Position numbers and translations under genes: made by a program. Shown piece by piece: positions 18,532 to 28,051 of a stretch of DNA of 64,000 nucleotides (the first letter of the stretch is position 1; every line of letters starts with the position of its first letter). Under the pieces are notes generated by a model. That model made no database searches and had not been told where the DNA came from. It worked only from the letters and a program-made list of their open reading frames with translations. Source of the stretch: an uncultured Roseburia sp. (GTDB lineage: Bacteria; Bacillota; Clostridia; Lachnospirales; Lachnospiraceae); the NCBI GenBank assembly GCA_947649645.1, contig CANSSP010000010.1, forward strand, positions 1-64,000. The letters run 5' to 3'.

Positions 18532-21500
18532 TTAAAATAAGTCCATTCCGTTCAGCGCGGACAGATACCTGTCTATGTATTCTTCTGTGATGACGCTCCA
18601 GTCTTCCCCCATCTGCCGTATGTAGCCGTCCGTGATCTCCTGTGAGACCGGAATCTCACGGCAGTCCCCGGCAGATTCACTGGTCACAAGCCCCTGCAGC
18701 TGTTCCCTGCCTTCCTCTGTCTGTCTCTTTTCTCCGAGCAGCTTCTGAAACGCATCGTCCGGCAATACTTCCATCGGATAACCAAGTTTTCGCAGGCCAA
18801 AGATCAGGCGTTCCAGCTTTAACTCCGTCGGCGGGTACACGTGAAAGACCGCCGTCTCCTCTCCCGTCGCCGCCAGCGTGACAATGCGGTGCGCCGTCTC
18901 GTCCACCGGTGAAAAATTCACGCTGCCCTCATAAAAAGACTGCGGGACGGCGCCAAGCCTGGCATAGGCCGAAAAACGCCGCGTAAATGCGTTTGAGTGC
19001 AGGTTCATCTGAAATTCGCCGTCGCGGATGCGTCCCTGCAGATTTCCGACACGCATCACTTTTATCCGAAGCCCCTCGTCCACGGCTGCCCGCAGCATCT
19101 CATACTCCGCCCGGTACTTGGAATAAATATATTTGTTGCCGATCTTTTGTCCGATATAAAAATCCTTTTCAGAAAAACAGTTTTTCTCTGCTCCTGCCTC
19201 CGCCACTCCTGCGACGCTGATCGTGGAAATCTGGCAGAGCAGCGCATTTTCTTTTTTCGCAAGAGCGATCAGATTCCGCACGCCTGCCGTGTTGATCTGC
19301 TCCAGATGATCTCCGTAGGAAAAATGCGACACATCCGCCGCACAGTTGATGATTGTATCGACCGGAAACGGGCATCCCTGTGTAAAGACGTCCGGTTCTG
19401 TGATATCACCCTCCACCACCGTCCACGTCTGCCCGTAACAGTCCGAAAAATCTTCTTCCGCATAGTAAAACAGGGAAGATTTCACCCGTCTTTCCGCCGT
19501 CCGGTTTTTCTTCGTTCTGGAAAGACAGATGATTTTTCCGCACAGTCCGGGACGCCCCAGAAGATCGATCAGGATATGAATCCCCAGATATCCCGTAACG
19601 CCGGTCAGAAGCACATTTCCCAGACAGGCATTACCTGCCTCTCTGGCTGTATGCGCGTCGATCCAGGCGTCAAATCCGCTGTAATCCAGCGATTTCAGGT
19701 CAAAGCCTTCACCGCTGCCGCTCCCCTTCCCTATTTTTTCCAACAGGAGAGACGGCGTTGGATACCGGAACAGATCTCCAAATTCAAGCTCGTTCTCCCG
19801 CAGCCCCAGCCGCTCCCCGATCAGAAGCACTGCCGACGCCGCTGCCAGAGAATCGCCTCCAAGCTCAAAAAAATTATCGTCCAGCCCGGCCTGCCGCACC
19901 GACAGAACCTCCTGAAAGACGTCGCAGACCAGCACCTCCCGCTCCGATTCCGGCCTGCGGTAAGCCCTGACATACGTAACGCTTTCCGCCTCAAGCGCCT
20001 TTATATCCATCTTCCCGTTCGGCGTCTGAGGCATCTGCGAAAGCTCCTTAAGGATGTCCGGGACCATATAAGATGTCAGCCTCGCCTTCATATGCTCCCG
20101 GAGCGCTGCGGCGTCAATCTCCGCCCCTTTGGCTGCCGTGTAAAAACCGGCCAGATGATCCGTCTTCTCGATCTTCCTTATCAGGCAGCAGCACGACGCA
20201 ATGCCCGGATAGGCGCCCATAACCGTCTCGATCTCTGAAAGCTCGATGCGCAGCCCCCGCAGTTTTACCTGCCGGTCGTTGCGCCCGCCGTAAAGCAGCC
20301 TGCCGTCCTCCAGAAAACGGCCCAGATCGCCGGTCCGGTAGAGCCTCCTGCCGTTCCAGAAGATAAACTTTTCCTCTGTCTCTTTTGGTCTGTTCCGGTA
20401 GCCGATTCCGACACCGTTTCCATACACGCAGATCTCCCCGGCCGCACCGCACGGAACCGGCCTCATCCCACGGTTAAGCAGCACAACGCCCGTATTGGCG
20501 ATCGGTCTGCCGATCGAAACCGTATCCCCGGCCCCGGTGATCGTCGCGCCGATCGTCGTCTCCGTCGGGCCGTAGCCGTTGTAGACACGGATGTGATACG
20601 TATCTGCCAGCCTTTTTGCCAGCCCCTCCGGCAGGACCTCCCCGGCCGCAAGGATCGCCTTCACACCGGAAAGCGCACCGGAAAACGCCGCGTTCTCCAG
20701 ATACGCCGCGATACGCGACGGCGTACAGTGCAGAATATCCGCCCCGTGCCTCACGATATGCGCCGCCAGCTCCCCCGCGTCGAGCATGGCCTTCTCACTG
20801 CCGAGTTCCACAAACAGTCCGTTCATCAGAGGCACAAAAATCTCAAACAGCGAAATATCAAAACAGATGGAACCGATCGCCACGATCCCACGGCCGTTCT
20901 TTGTGATGTCACGGTTGAATGGATTATTGTCCGGGTGCACAATATTGGCAATTCCCCTGTGTGTAAGCATCACACCTTTGGGCCGCCCTGTCGTTCCCGA
21001 CGTATAGATCAGATACGCCAGATCTTCCTGCCGTATTTCAGGGAACAGCTCCTCCTTTGCCTCCTCCTTCAGCAGCGCATCGATACCGATAAAATCATAC
21101 TCCGCGGCAATTCTGACATCTGCGGACGAAATCAGAAGCGCAGCCTGACTGTTTTCCAGAATATAAGAAATCCGGTCTGCCGGATAGGCCGGATCCACAG
21201 GTACAAACGCTGCTCCCGCTTTCGAGATACCAAGGACGGCCGCGATCAGACGGAAATCCCGCTTCAGCAGAAACGCGACACAGTCCCCTCTTCTTATGCC
21301 CCGCCGGATCAGCCCGCAGGCAATCCGCCCGCTCACCTCATAAAGCTCCCGGAAAGTCAGGGACGCCTCCCCCGCATACAGTGCAGGCCTGTCCCCATAG
21401 AGTGAGGCCGCGCGCGAAAAAAGCGACGGGATCGTAAGCCCCCCGTCAACCGGAAACGATTTTCCCTCAACCGACGTGACTTTGTCATATTCCGCTTTCC

Positions 21501-22731
21501 CCAGTATGCGCATATCGCGAAGAACTGCGTGCCCTGCCCCGCCTTCACACCTCAGCCCGCCGGATACAATCGAAAGGATCGCGTCACAGAAAAACGCTGC
21601 CGTCTCCTCCGTATAGACACCCTCCCGGTAATCCGCCACAAGGTCCAGCCCGCCGCTTTCATTCCAGAACAGATTACATGTCAGATGATTTTGCATCTCG
21701 CCGGCAACGCTGAATCGAACGCTGTAGTTTACTTTTGTCCGGAACACAAAGCGATAAAAATTAAACACATAGTCCGAGACAGAATCCATAGCCGGACTTT
21801 CCTCGCGCAGAACCGACAGAATGCGGTCAAATCCACACCCCTTATGCGCCGACGCCTCCCGCGCGGCATCCTTTACCTTCCTGCACAGCGCAGCAAACGT
21901 ATCCGTCCGCTCCACCGTGACCCTGACCGGGACGAGAAGTGTAAAACACCCCAGTGTATCCATCTCCTCCGGCGTCCGGTTTAACCGTGGCATCAGAAAC
22001 ACCGCATCTCTTTTGTCTGTCGCCTCCGCCAGATAAAACGCAAAAGCAGCGGCAAAAACCGAAGGCACAGAAACGCCCTCCCGCTCCGCGAAAAGCGCCG
22101 TCTGCCGCATCAGATCTTCCGCCACGCTGACATGATAACTTCCATATCCTCCCCCTGCCGTACTTCGCCCAAAAACCGAAGGCTCATAATCCGCGCCCGA
22201 AAAATACTGCCGCCAGAACACATCTTCACCGGCCGCATCCCTGGCCGCAACACCTTCCCGCGCAAAAACGGACGGCCTTATCTTCTTCCCGGCAAACACA
22301 TCCAGGACCCTCTGCACAAACAGGCTCATGCCGTATCCGTCGATGATAATATGGTGAAAACGCACGTACAGAAAGACACCGCCGCCGGAGACCGGAAGCA
22401 CCTGTGCCTGCCAGAGCCTTTGTTCCGGGTCAAATGCAGTCCGGTCAGACGCCTCCATCCGTTCTTCCGCCAGCTCTGCCGTCCCCTCCTTTTCGATGCT
22501 GCACTCACAGCTTCTCTTTCCGCCTAAGACAAGCGTCCACTCCCGTCCGCTTCTGCAAAGGGAGGCGGCAAAAATATCCGCGCAGGAAAGCACAGTATCC
22601 GCCGCCTCCTTTACCGCCGCCGGTGTGTGCTCCGGCAGATAAAGTTTCAGAGAAATCGTATTTTTCGCGCTGTTCGGGCAGACCTGCTGAGCCATTGCAA
22701 TTTCTGTCTGGGATAAATTGAGTCTGCTCAT
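18532..22731 (-). CDS. single-module NRPS, C-A-T-R (terminal thioester reductase)
   Basis: 1399 aa. Condensation domain about 1-430 with HHIIIDG at 126-132. Adenylation domain about 440-935 with YTSGTTGRPKGV, GYGPTETT, RTGDLGR and TPNGKMD. Carrier domain with FFELGGDSLAAAS, phosphopantetheine Ser961. Reductase domain about 1035-1399 with LLTGVTGYLG (NADPH site) and YIYSKYRAE (catalytic Tyr/Lys). It should load one amino acid, condense it with an upstream acyl or aminoacyl donor, and release it reductively as an aldehyde or alcohol. A by-eye specificity code near D-I-F-H-L-A-G-I-G-K gives no confident substrate. No phosphopantetheinyl transferase is nearby. It lies 17 bases after the STAS gene. 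Confidence 0.92.
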   Translation of the reverse strand: MSRLNLSQTEIAMAQQVCPNSAKNTISLKLYLPEHTPAAVKEAADTVLSCADIFAASLCRSGREWTLVLGGKRSCECSIEKEGTAELAEERMEASDRTAFDPEQRLWQAQVLPVSGGGVFLYVRFHHIIIDGYGMSLFVQRVLDVFAGKKIRPSVFAREGVAARDAAGEDVFWRQYFSGADYEPSVFGRSTAGGGYGSYHVSVAEDLMRQTALFAEREGVSVPSVFAAAFAFYLAEATDKRDAVFLMPRLNRTPEEMDTLGCFTLLVPVRVTVERTDTFAALCRKVKDAAREASAHKGCGFDRILSVLREESPAMDSVSDYVFNFYRFVFRTKVNYSVRFSVAGEMQNHLTCNLFWNESGGLDLVADYREGVYTEETAAFFCDAILSIVSGGLRCEGGAGHAVLRDMRILGKAEYDKVTSVEGKSFPVDGGLTIPSLFSRAASLYGDRPALYAGEASLTFRELYEVSGRIACGLIRRGIRRGDCVAFLLKRDFRLIAAVLGISKAGAAFVPVDPAYPADRISYILENSQAALLISSADVRIAAEYDFIGIDALLKEEAKEELFPEIRQEDLAYLIYTSGTTGRPKGVMLTHRGIANIVHPDNNPFNRDITKNGRGIVAIGSICFDISLFEIFVPLMNGLFVELGSEKAMLDAGELAAHIVRHGADILHCTPSRIAAYLENAAFSGALSGVKAILAAGEVLPEGLAKRLADTYHIRVYNGYGPTETTIGATITGAGDTVSIGRPIANTGVVLLNRGMRPVPCGAAGEICVYGNGVGIGYRNRPKETEEKFIFWNGRRLYRTGDLGRFLEDGRLLYGGRNDRQVKLRGLRIELSEIETVMGAYPGIASCCCLIRKIEKTDHLAGFYTAAKGAEIDAAALREHMKARLTSYMVPDILKELSQMPQTPNGKMDIKALEAESVTYVRAYRRPESEREVLVCDVFQEVLSVRQAGLDDNFFELGGDSLAAASAVLLIGERLGLRENELEFGDLFRYPTPSLLLEKIGKGSGSGEGFDLKSLDYSGFDAWIDAHTAREAGNACLGNVLLTGVTGYLGIHILIDLLGRPGLCGKIICLSRTKKNRTAERRVKSSLFYYAEEDFSDCYGQTWTVVEGDITEPDVFTQGCPFPVDTIINCAADVSHFSYGDHLEQINTAGVRNLIALAKKENALLCQISTISVAGVAEAGAEKNCFSEKDFYIGQKIGNKYIYSKYRAEYEMLRAAVDEGLRIKVMRVGNLQGRIRDGEFQMNLHSNAFTRRFSAYARLGAVPQSFYEGSVNFSPVDETAHRIVTLAATGEETAVFHVYPPTELKLERLIFGLRKLGYPMEVLPDDAFQKLLGEKRQTEEGREQLQGLVTSESAGDCREIPVSQEITDGYIRQMGEDWSVITEEYIDRYLSALNGMDLF

Positions 22732-22748
22732 TTTCTCCTCCCGCGCCT

Positions 22749-23048
22749 CTACTTTTCAACCGTCAGAATATCCGCAAAACCAGTCACCTCAAAAATCTCC
22801 ATAATCGTATCGTTGACATGCGTCACACGCATCTGCCCCTGCTTGTTCATTGTCTTCTGTGCGCCTAAGAGCACGCGCAGCCCCGCCGATGAGAGATAAT
22901 CCAGCGCCTGCATGTCGATTGTCAGGTCTGTGACGCCTCCGATCGAATTTTTTAATGCCGCCTCCAGCTCCGGAGCCGTATTCGTGTCAAGTCTTCCCTC
23001 CAGTGCCAGGCATAAGCTTCCCTGATTTTCTGTTTTCGTGATTTTCAT
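22749..23048 (-). CDS. STAS-domain anti-sigma-factor antagonist (RsbV/SpoIIAA-like)
   Basis: 99 aa, the standard length for RsbV-type proteins. LEGRLDTNTAPELEAAL is the first strand-helix region and MQALDYLSSAGLRVLL carries the phospho-acceptor Ser-Ser site. The expected cycle is phosphorylation by the RsbW-like protein and dephosphorylation by the SpoIIE-type phosphatase, both encoded in the same run. It precedes the NRPS by 17 bases, so it is very likely co-translated with it. A GAGGG Shine-Dalgarno lies before the ATG at 23048. Confidence 0.92.
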   Translation of the reverse strand: MKITKTENQGSLCLALEGRLDTNTAPELEAALKNSIGGVTDLTIDMQALDYLSSAGLRVLLGAQKTMNKQGQMRVTHVNDTIMEIFEVTGFADILTVEK

Positions 23049-23134
23049 GTTTTTCCCTCTTTTCTGCGCAGCTTTTATACATCGCCCCGGCAGGGCCGTC
23101 TGCGGTTGCCGCGCGTCCGCAGATATTTGTATGT

Positions 23135-24226
23135 TTACAGACAGATCTTAAGACGGTTAACGCCGTCTTCATAGCTGTGTCCGATCTGTGTCGTCATTCC
23201 CTGTATCATCCGGACGGACAGATCTTCCCCGTCGCTGAACGGCTGAAACGGGGGGCCGCCGTAAGAAAAATACATCTGCGCCAGGTTCTCCCGCTCACTG
23301 TACTCTACATCCAGCGCAATCTCCCCTCCTGCAAAAGGCAGAAGTTTTCCGATCACAACTTCCTCCGAGACAAGCTGCAGTGCGTAAATCTGCCGCTGGG
23401 AAAGCTGCTGCTTTCTGCCAAATTCCTCAAGGCGCGTCATAAACGCCGGAAAGTCAAAATCGCGAGAGATCCCCTCCACATGCAGGATCTTGAGCTGACG
23501 GACAAACACCCGCGTCCGCTCCCTTAAAGGGTGTTCAAAAATCTGCTCCGGCGTGCCGTCCTCATAGATCTCACCCTGGTCCATATAAAAAATCCTCGTG
23601 GACACATCGCGGGCAAACTTCATCTCATGCGTGACGATCATCATCGTCATCCCCTGGCCGGCAAGTCCCCGGATGACGGAGAGCACCTCCCCGACCATAG
23701 TCGGATCCAGCGCCGAGGTCGGCTCGTCAAAAAGAATGATCTCCGGCGACATCGCCACTGTCCGCGCGATCGCCGCCCGCTGCTTCTGCCCGCCGGAGAG
23801 CTCATCCGGGTAGGACAGCGCCTTATCCGACAGTCCGATGGTGCGCAGCAGCTCCATTCCTTTGTCATACGCCTCCTGCGGACTTCTGCCGAGAAGGTCA
23901 ATCTGCCCCATCATAATGTTTTCAATGATCGTCTTGTGTGCAAACAGGTTGAACGACTGAAATACCATCCCCATTTTCCGCCGGATCTGACTGATGTTGG
24001 TGTTCCTGTCTGTCGTGACGACGCCGTCCACAATGATCTCTCCCCTTGTGGGAACTTCGAGAAGATTGATGCAACGCAGCAGCGTCGACTTTCCGGTGCC
24101 GGACGGGCCGATCACCGATATCACGTCGCCCTTATGGATATCCACGCTGACGTCCTTAAGCGGCGTCACATTGGGATATTCCTTGCGCAGATTCCGAATC
24201 GTTATCAGTGCTCTCTTCTCCATCAC
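23135..24226 (-). CDS. amino-acid-type ABC ATPase fused to a degenerate RsbW-like domain
   Basis: 363 aa, about 110 longer than a standard GlnQ-type ATPase. Residues 1-245 are a complete ABC ATPase: Walker A GPSGTGKST (40-48), LSGGQKQR signature, Walker B IILFDEP and the switch His in VTHEM. Residues about 250-363 are extra: YALQLVSEEVVIGKLL sits where an N-box would be, YGGPPFQPF where a DxGxxFDP G1 box would be, and the end VRMIQGMTTQIGHSYEDGVNRLKI parallels YMVKKSMDELSYEYKDGQNILRI of the RsbW-like protein. The key Asn and lid glycines are missing, so this domain probably binds a partner rather than ATP. It overlaps the upstream permease gene by 4 bp. Confidence 0.85.
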   Translation of the reverse strand: MMEKRALITIRNLRKEYPNVTPLKDVSVDIHKGDVISVIGPSGTGKSTLLRCINLLEVPTRGEIIVDGVVTTDRNTNISQIRRKMGMVFQSFNLFAHKTIIENIMMGQIDLLGRSPQEAYDKGMELLRTIGLSDKALSYPDELSGGQKQRAAIARTVAMSPEIILFDEPTSALDPTMVGEVLSVIRGLAGQGMTMMIVTHEMKFARDVSTRIFYMDQGEIYEDGTPEQIFEHPLRERTRVFVRQLKILHVEGISRDFDFPAFMTRLEEFGRKQQLSQRQIYALQLVSEEVVIGKLLPFAGGEIALDVEYSERENLAQMYFSYGGPPFQPFSDGEDLSVRMIQGMTTQIGHSYEDGVNRLKICL

Positions 24227-26481
24227 ATCACAACCCCCTTTACCGTCCGTTTTCTCCGCTTCGGATCTGTTTTCTGCTCCGCCAGGGAGAGCACCGCCGT
24301 CATCGCATTGGCGACGACAAAATAAATCACGGCAGTGACGATCAGTGGGAAAAATGCCTCCATCGTCCGCGAACGGATGATATCCGATACTTTCGTCAGA
24401 TCCTGTACGGCAATATAGCCGACCACCGATGTCATCTTAACCATAGAGATAAATTCCCCTTTCAGAACCGGAAGAAAGTTTCTGGCCGCCTGCGGGAATA
24501 CGATCTTAAAAAAGGTCTGCACCTTCGTATAGCCCATGGCAAGCGCCGCCTCGCTCTGTCCCTTATCCACCGTCGCGATGCCCGACCGCATCATCTCGGA
24601 GCTGTAAGCCCCGAAATTGACGGAAAAACCGATGATCGCCACCGCGATTCCGGGAACGGAAACCGAACCGAAGATCACATAATAAAGGATCATCAGAAAG
24701 ACGACGATCGGCGTCCCCTGAATCAGCCGGACAAAACCTGCGCAAAGCCACGACAGCACTTTCCGGTTCGTCCGCCGCAGCAGGCAAAGCGCAAAACCAA
24801 GAACCAGGCCGAAAATCCCCGAAAACACGGAGATAAATACCGTGACGCCAAGTCCCTGCAGAATCAGCTTCCATCTGCCCTCCACAAGAAATGTGCTCTG
24901 AAAGCTCTCCTTAAGGCCGTCGGCAAAACTGCTCGCGGCCTCCCCTCCCGTCTCTTCGCGAACGACCAGCATCAGAGCCGCCTCGTAATGCGTATCCGAG
25001 AAATCAACCCGCTTCATCCGTTCTTTGGTGATCGACATACACCCGCTCGCCACGTCCGCCTTTCCGCTCTCAAGAGCAGCGATCAGCGAGTTAAACTCAC
25101 AGGACGTCATCTCCACCTTCATGTCCAGCTCCCGCGCAATCAGAAGCACCAGGTCGGGCTCAAGCCCCAGGGGTTCTCCGCCGCCTCCCACATAACCCAT
25201 CGGTTCGTGCAGGTCATCGTAATAATAACGTATGGTTCCGTTTGTCCCCGCCTGATCCTGGGCGGTCAGCACCTTTATGGAATCGTCCGCCCCGAGCCAT
25301 TTTTCCTTCAACGCCGCAAGCGTCCCGTCCTCCTTAAACCGTGCGATAACCGTGTTAAACTGATCCCTTAAACGGCTGTTTTTTGGAAAGGCGTACCCAT
25401 ACTCGTCCGGCACCACCGGCTCGTCAAAAACCTTGATTCCTTCGTTTTTTGCCACCGCGAGCCGTGCTACCGGCTCGTCAAACGTAGCCGCATCGATGCG
25501 TCCCGTCTTCAGGGCCGCGATGACATCGGCCAGCGACTGAAAATAAGAAAAATCATCTGCATCGTCAACAGCCCCCTGTACGAGTCTGTCAGCCATCCCG
25601 CCGCTGATCGTGCCGAAACGTGCGCCTTCAAAATCGGACAATGTGCGGTACTCCCGCGCCGGTTCTCTCTCCCCTTCATCCGCAGCGACCATCACGGCCG
25701 TAACAGAAGGGTAAATGCAGTCCGAAAAGGAGATGCGCGCGCGCCGCTCCTCGGTCACATTGAGATTGGCCATAATACAATCGATCTCGCCCGTCTCCGC
25801 CGCCGCGATCAGCCCGCCGTAATCATATGTCCTGATCTCTGCCCTGGCGTTCATCCACGCGGCAAAGCGGTAAATCATCTCAACGTCATACCCCGTCAGC
25901 GTCGTCCCCTCATAGTAACTGAACGGTTCCAGCAGGCCCGTCGTCCCCACCTTGATCGTAAGCTTAGGATTTTCAGCCTCCGGCAGCTCCGGCATCGTAC
26001 CTGCCGCCGTCGACACCCAGCGTTCATACATATCGTCCAGCGTCCCGTCCGCTTTCAAGTCCGCGAGAAACTGGTTTATTTTTTCCGTCAGCCCGTCGAT
26101 GTCAGACTTCGGTGAGATTCCCACGGCGACGTCGACGCTTTCCCCGAGGTTCTCTTCGAGAATCCGTACGCCCGTCAGCCCGTTTGCAATCGCAAATTCC
26201 ATCATCACGCGGTCATAGACGAACGCGTCCAGTTTGCCCTGCGAGACGGCCAGACAGGCCGTCACACTGTCGCCGAAAGACTTTAATTCCGCCTCGCTCA
26301 GGCACTCCTCTGCCACATACATCCCAGCCGCGCCCTCCGGCACGCCGACTGTATATTTTGCATCATTTAACTGCTCTGCGGAGGTGATTTTCTCTCTCTC
26401 CTGTTTTCCGCAGCCGCCAAGGCACACCGTCCACAAAAAGAAAAACACAAACACCGCAGCTGCTTTTTTCCTTGTTCTCAT
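24223..26481 (-). CDS. fused amino-acid ABC substrate-binding/permease lipoprotein with split binding domains
   Basis: 752 aa. A lipoprotein signal ends at LGGC (Cys24). Then come: a second-lobe-like segment of a family-3 solute-binding protein (about 33-150), one complete binding protein (about 160-400, VGTTGLLEPFSYYEG to LKEKWLG), a first-lobe-like segment (about 412-510, MGYVGGGGEPLGLEPDL and FNSLIAALESGKADVASG), and a HisM/GlnP-type permease (about 530-735) with the EAA-like loop (QSEAALAMGYTKVQTF). It should import a polar amino acid or related compound with the overlapping ATPase gene. Domain-fused systems are known, but the lobe order is odd. A candidate promoter lies upstream. Confidence 0.85.
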   Translation of the reverse strand: MRTRKKAAAVFVFFFLWTVCLGGCGKQEREKITSAEQLNDAKYTVGVPEGAAGMYVAEECLSEAELKSFGDSVTACLAVSQGKLDAFVYDRVMMEFAIANGLTGVRILEENLGESVDVAVGISPKSDIDGLTEKINQFLADLKADGTLDDMYERWVSTAAGTMPELPEAENPKLTIKVGTTGLLEPFSYYEGTTLTGYDVEMIYRFAAWMNARAEIRTYDYGGLIAAAETGEIDCIMANLNVTEERRARISFSDCIYPSVTAVMVAADEGEREPAREYRTLSDFEGARFGTISGGMADRLVQGAVDDADDFSYFQSLADVIAALKTGRIDAATFDEPVARLAVAKNEGIKVFDEPVVPDEYGYAFPKNSRLRDQFNTVIARFKEDGTLAALKEKWLGADDSIKVLTAQDQAGTNGTIRYYYDDLHEPMGYVGGGGEPLGLEPDLVLLIARELDMKVEMTSCEFNSLIAALESGKADVASGCMSITKERMKRVDFSDTHYEAALMLVVREETGGEAASSFADGLKESFQSTFLVEGRWKLILQGLGVTVFISVFSGIFGLVLGFALCLLRRTNRKVLSWLCAGFVRLIQGTPIVVFLMILYYVIFGSVSVPGIAVAIIGFSVNFGAYSSEMMRSGIATVDKGQSEAALAMGYTKVQTFFKIVFPQAARNFLPVLKGEFISMVKMTSVVGYIAVQDLTKVSDIIRSRTMEAFFPLIVTAVIYFVVANAMTAVLSLAEQKTDPKRRKRTVKGVVM

Positions 26482-26513
26482 CCCTCAATCTCCAATATCC
26501 CTACATTTCGTCC

Positions 26514-26519
26514 ATTATA
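26514..26519 (-). promoter_or_regulatory. Candidate -10 for the binding protein/permease transcript
   Basis: TATAAT on the minus strand in the 209-bp gap between the GHKL kinase and the binding-protein/permease gene, 33 bases before the start codon. The -35 region is weak. It suggests the locus may be transcribed as two units; the ORF in this gap in the track is a shadow. Confidence 0.4.
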
Positions 26520-26690
26520 ACAGGTTGCCGCCTTCCTTTCAGGCTTCTGCCATACTTCGCACTTTTTTCGTGATGCTTCGCACTGATATCTGCATGCACG
26601 GCGGCCGGCTGACCCGGCGCGCGGCAGAAAACACACGGTGATACCGGAACCAATGGCACGGACGCATTCCGCGCTCCCGGTAACTGCTCA

Positions 26691-28013
26691 TCAGGCATCC
26701 GCATTCCGCTGCGGAATATTCATCACCAGCCTGAAAACAAACACACCATTATCGTTTCTGAAATCATAGTCCCCGTCAAACTTCTGTGCCGTTCTGATAA
26801 TGCTGAGCACACCGATACCGCCCGTGGCTTCCGGCTTTGGCTGGCCATTTTTTATTTCCGTTTCATACCGGCAGGTATTTCTGCAGGAGATTACCAGTTT
26901 CTTTTTCTTCTCTTTCAGGACCACATGAATAAAACACTCCCTCTCCGGCGACTGTTTTTTCACTTCCATGCAGCCATAAATCGCATTTTCATAAGCATTG
27001 GCCAGTATCGTGACCAGATCGATATTGGGTATCGTCAGATTCCCGCCCAGCTCTACATCCAGCGTGACTCTGATCTGCTCCCTTTTCGCTTTTCTGGTAT
27101 AAGCTGCAAGAAGGTTGTTGACTGCCGTGTTCGCACAGATGGCTTTCGCCGCATTTTCTTCCGTCACTTCCTCATATTCCCTTAGGTACGAAAGCAGCTC
27201 TTCCCACTGCCCCCTGCGCGCAAACTCAGCGACCACCGCATTGTGATGCCTGACATCATGGCGGATCCTCCTTCCGGACTCCACATATTCCTCCAGAATC
27301 TCCATCTGACGCTCCAGCAGCCGGTGATTGAGAATCATAAGCTGGTTTTCCTTCTGATACTCCCGTTCCTTTCCGATGTGCAGATAAAGCCGGAACACCA
27401 GAAGCTGCAGAGAACCGGTGAGGAAAAAATTGATAACAACCTGAAACAGACGGTAAGGCGTCTGGTCTTTGATACTGGGATTTAAAATAAATCCGATCCC
27501 GAAGAGAATACTGATAATCATGACGGTTGCGCTGAACCGATCTACTTCGTTTTCTACGTAATAGCCAAACTCACGGATAGAGACCTTGATCTTTTTTTCT
27601 ATAAAAACCACCATGGCGGCGATCAGGAGAATGCGCGTGACAATATCCACCCACACATTCCCGTCAAAAAAAAGAATGGAAACCTCCAGTCCGCCGATAA
27701 GGAACGCTGCAAGCAGATAAAAGGTAAGCGCAAGTTTATACACAGACAGATAAAAATGATCACTGCTGATACAGACGGAAAAAACACAGAAACAAAAATA
27801 CATTACAAAAGCTACCAGCCGCACACAACTTTCCCGATCGGCCATATACCAGATACACGCGCCGGTAATAAGAAACAGACTGAACGCGCCATATCCGATC
27901 ATCGTCTTTTTTCGATCAAACCTCGATTCGCTCATCAGTAAAAACAAATATATTACGCCTGCAAGACTGATCGCAAACCGGATAAATGCTATATATACCG
28001 GACCACCCAACAT
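26691..28013 (-). CDS. GHKL-domain sensor histidine kinase (AgrC/CitA-like layout)
   Basis: 440 aa. About six transmembrane segments fill residues 1-205; a coiled linker follows, then RRIRHDVRHHNAVV with the probable phospho-acceptor His, and a C-terminal GHKL ATPase with ILANAYENAIYGC (N-box) and ATGGIGVLSIIRTAQKFDG (G2 box). This is the AgrC-like type that often senses peptides. No LytTR or other response regulator is adjacent, which is unusual for this family. It is 38 bases after the cyclic-nucleotide-binding gene in the same direction. Confidence 0.85.
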   Translation of the reverse strand: MLGGPVYIAFIRFAISLAGVIYLFLLMSESRFDRKKTMIGYGAFSLFLITGACIWYMADRESCVRLVAFVMYFCFCVFSVCISSDHFYLSVYKLALTFYLLAAFLIGGLEVSILFFDGNVWVDIVTRILLIAAMVVFIEKKIKVSIREFGYYVENEVDRFSATVMIISILFGIGFILNPSIKDQTPYRLFQVVINFFLTGSLQLLVFRLYLHIGKEREYQKENQLMILNHRLLERQMEILEEYVESGRRIRHDVRHHNAVVAEFARRGQWEELLSYLREYEEVTEENAAKAICANTAVNNLLAAYTRKAKREQIRVTLDVELGGNLTIPNIDLVTILANAYENAIYGCMEVKKQSPERECFIHVVLKEKKKKLVISCRNTCRYETEIKNGQPKPEATGGIGVLSIIRTAQKFDGDYDFRNDNGVFVFRLVMNIPQRNADA

Positions 28014-28051
28014 CTTCTCTCACACCTTTCCGATCACACGTCAGTTTCTCC

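Noticed and set aside
18997-20238. 413-aa plus-strand ORF inside the NRPS gene, and similar long antisense ORFs (23531-24325, 24208-25371, 40253-41239)
   Set aside because: These are basic, low-complexity antisense frames without ribosome sites, produced by the codon bias of the real genes on the opposite strand.
26501-26704. 67-aa ORF between the GHKL kinase and the binding-protein/permease gene
   Set aside because: It overlaps the kinase end and the -10 element and lacks a ribosome site; considered non-coding promoter region.
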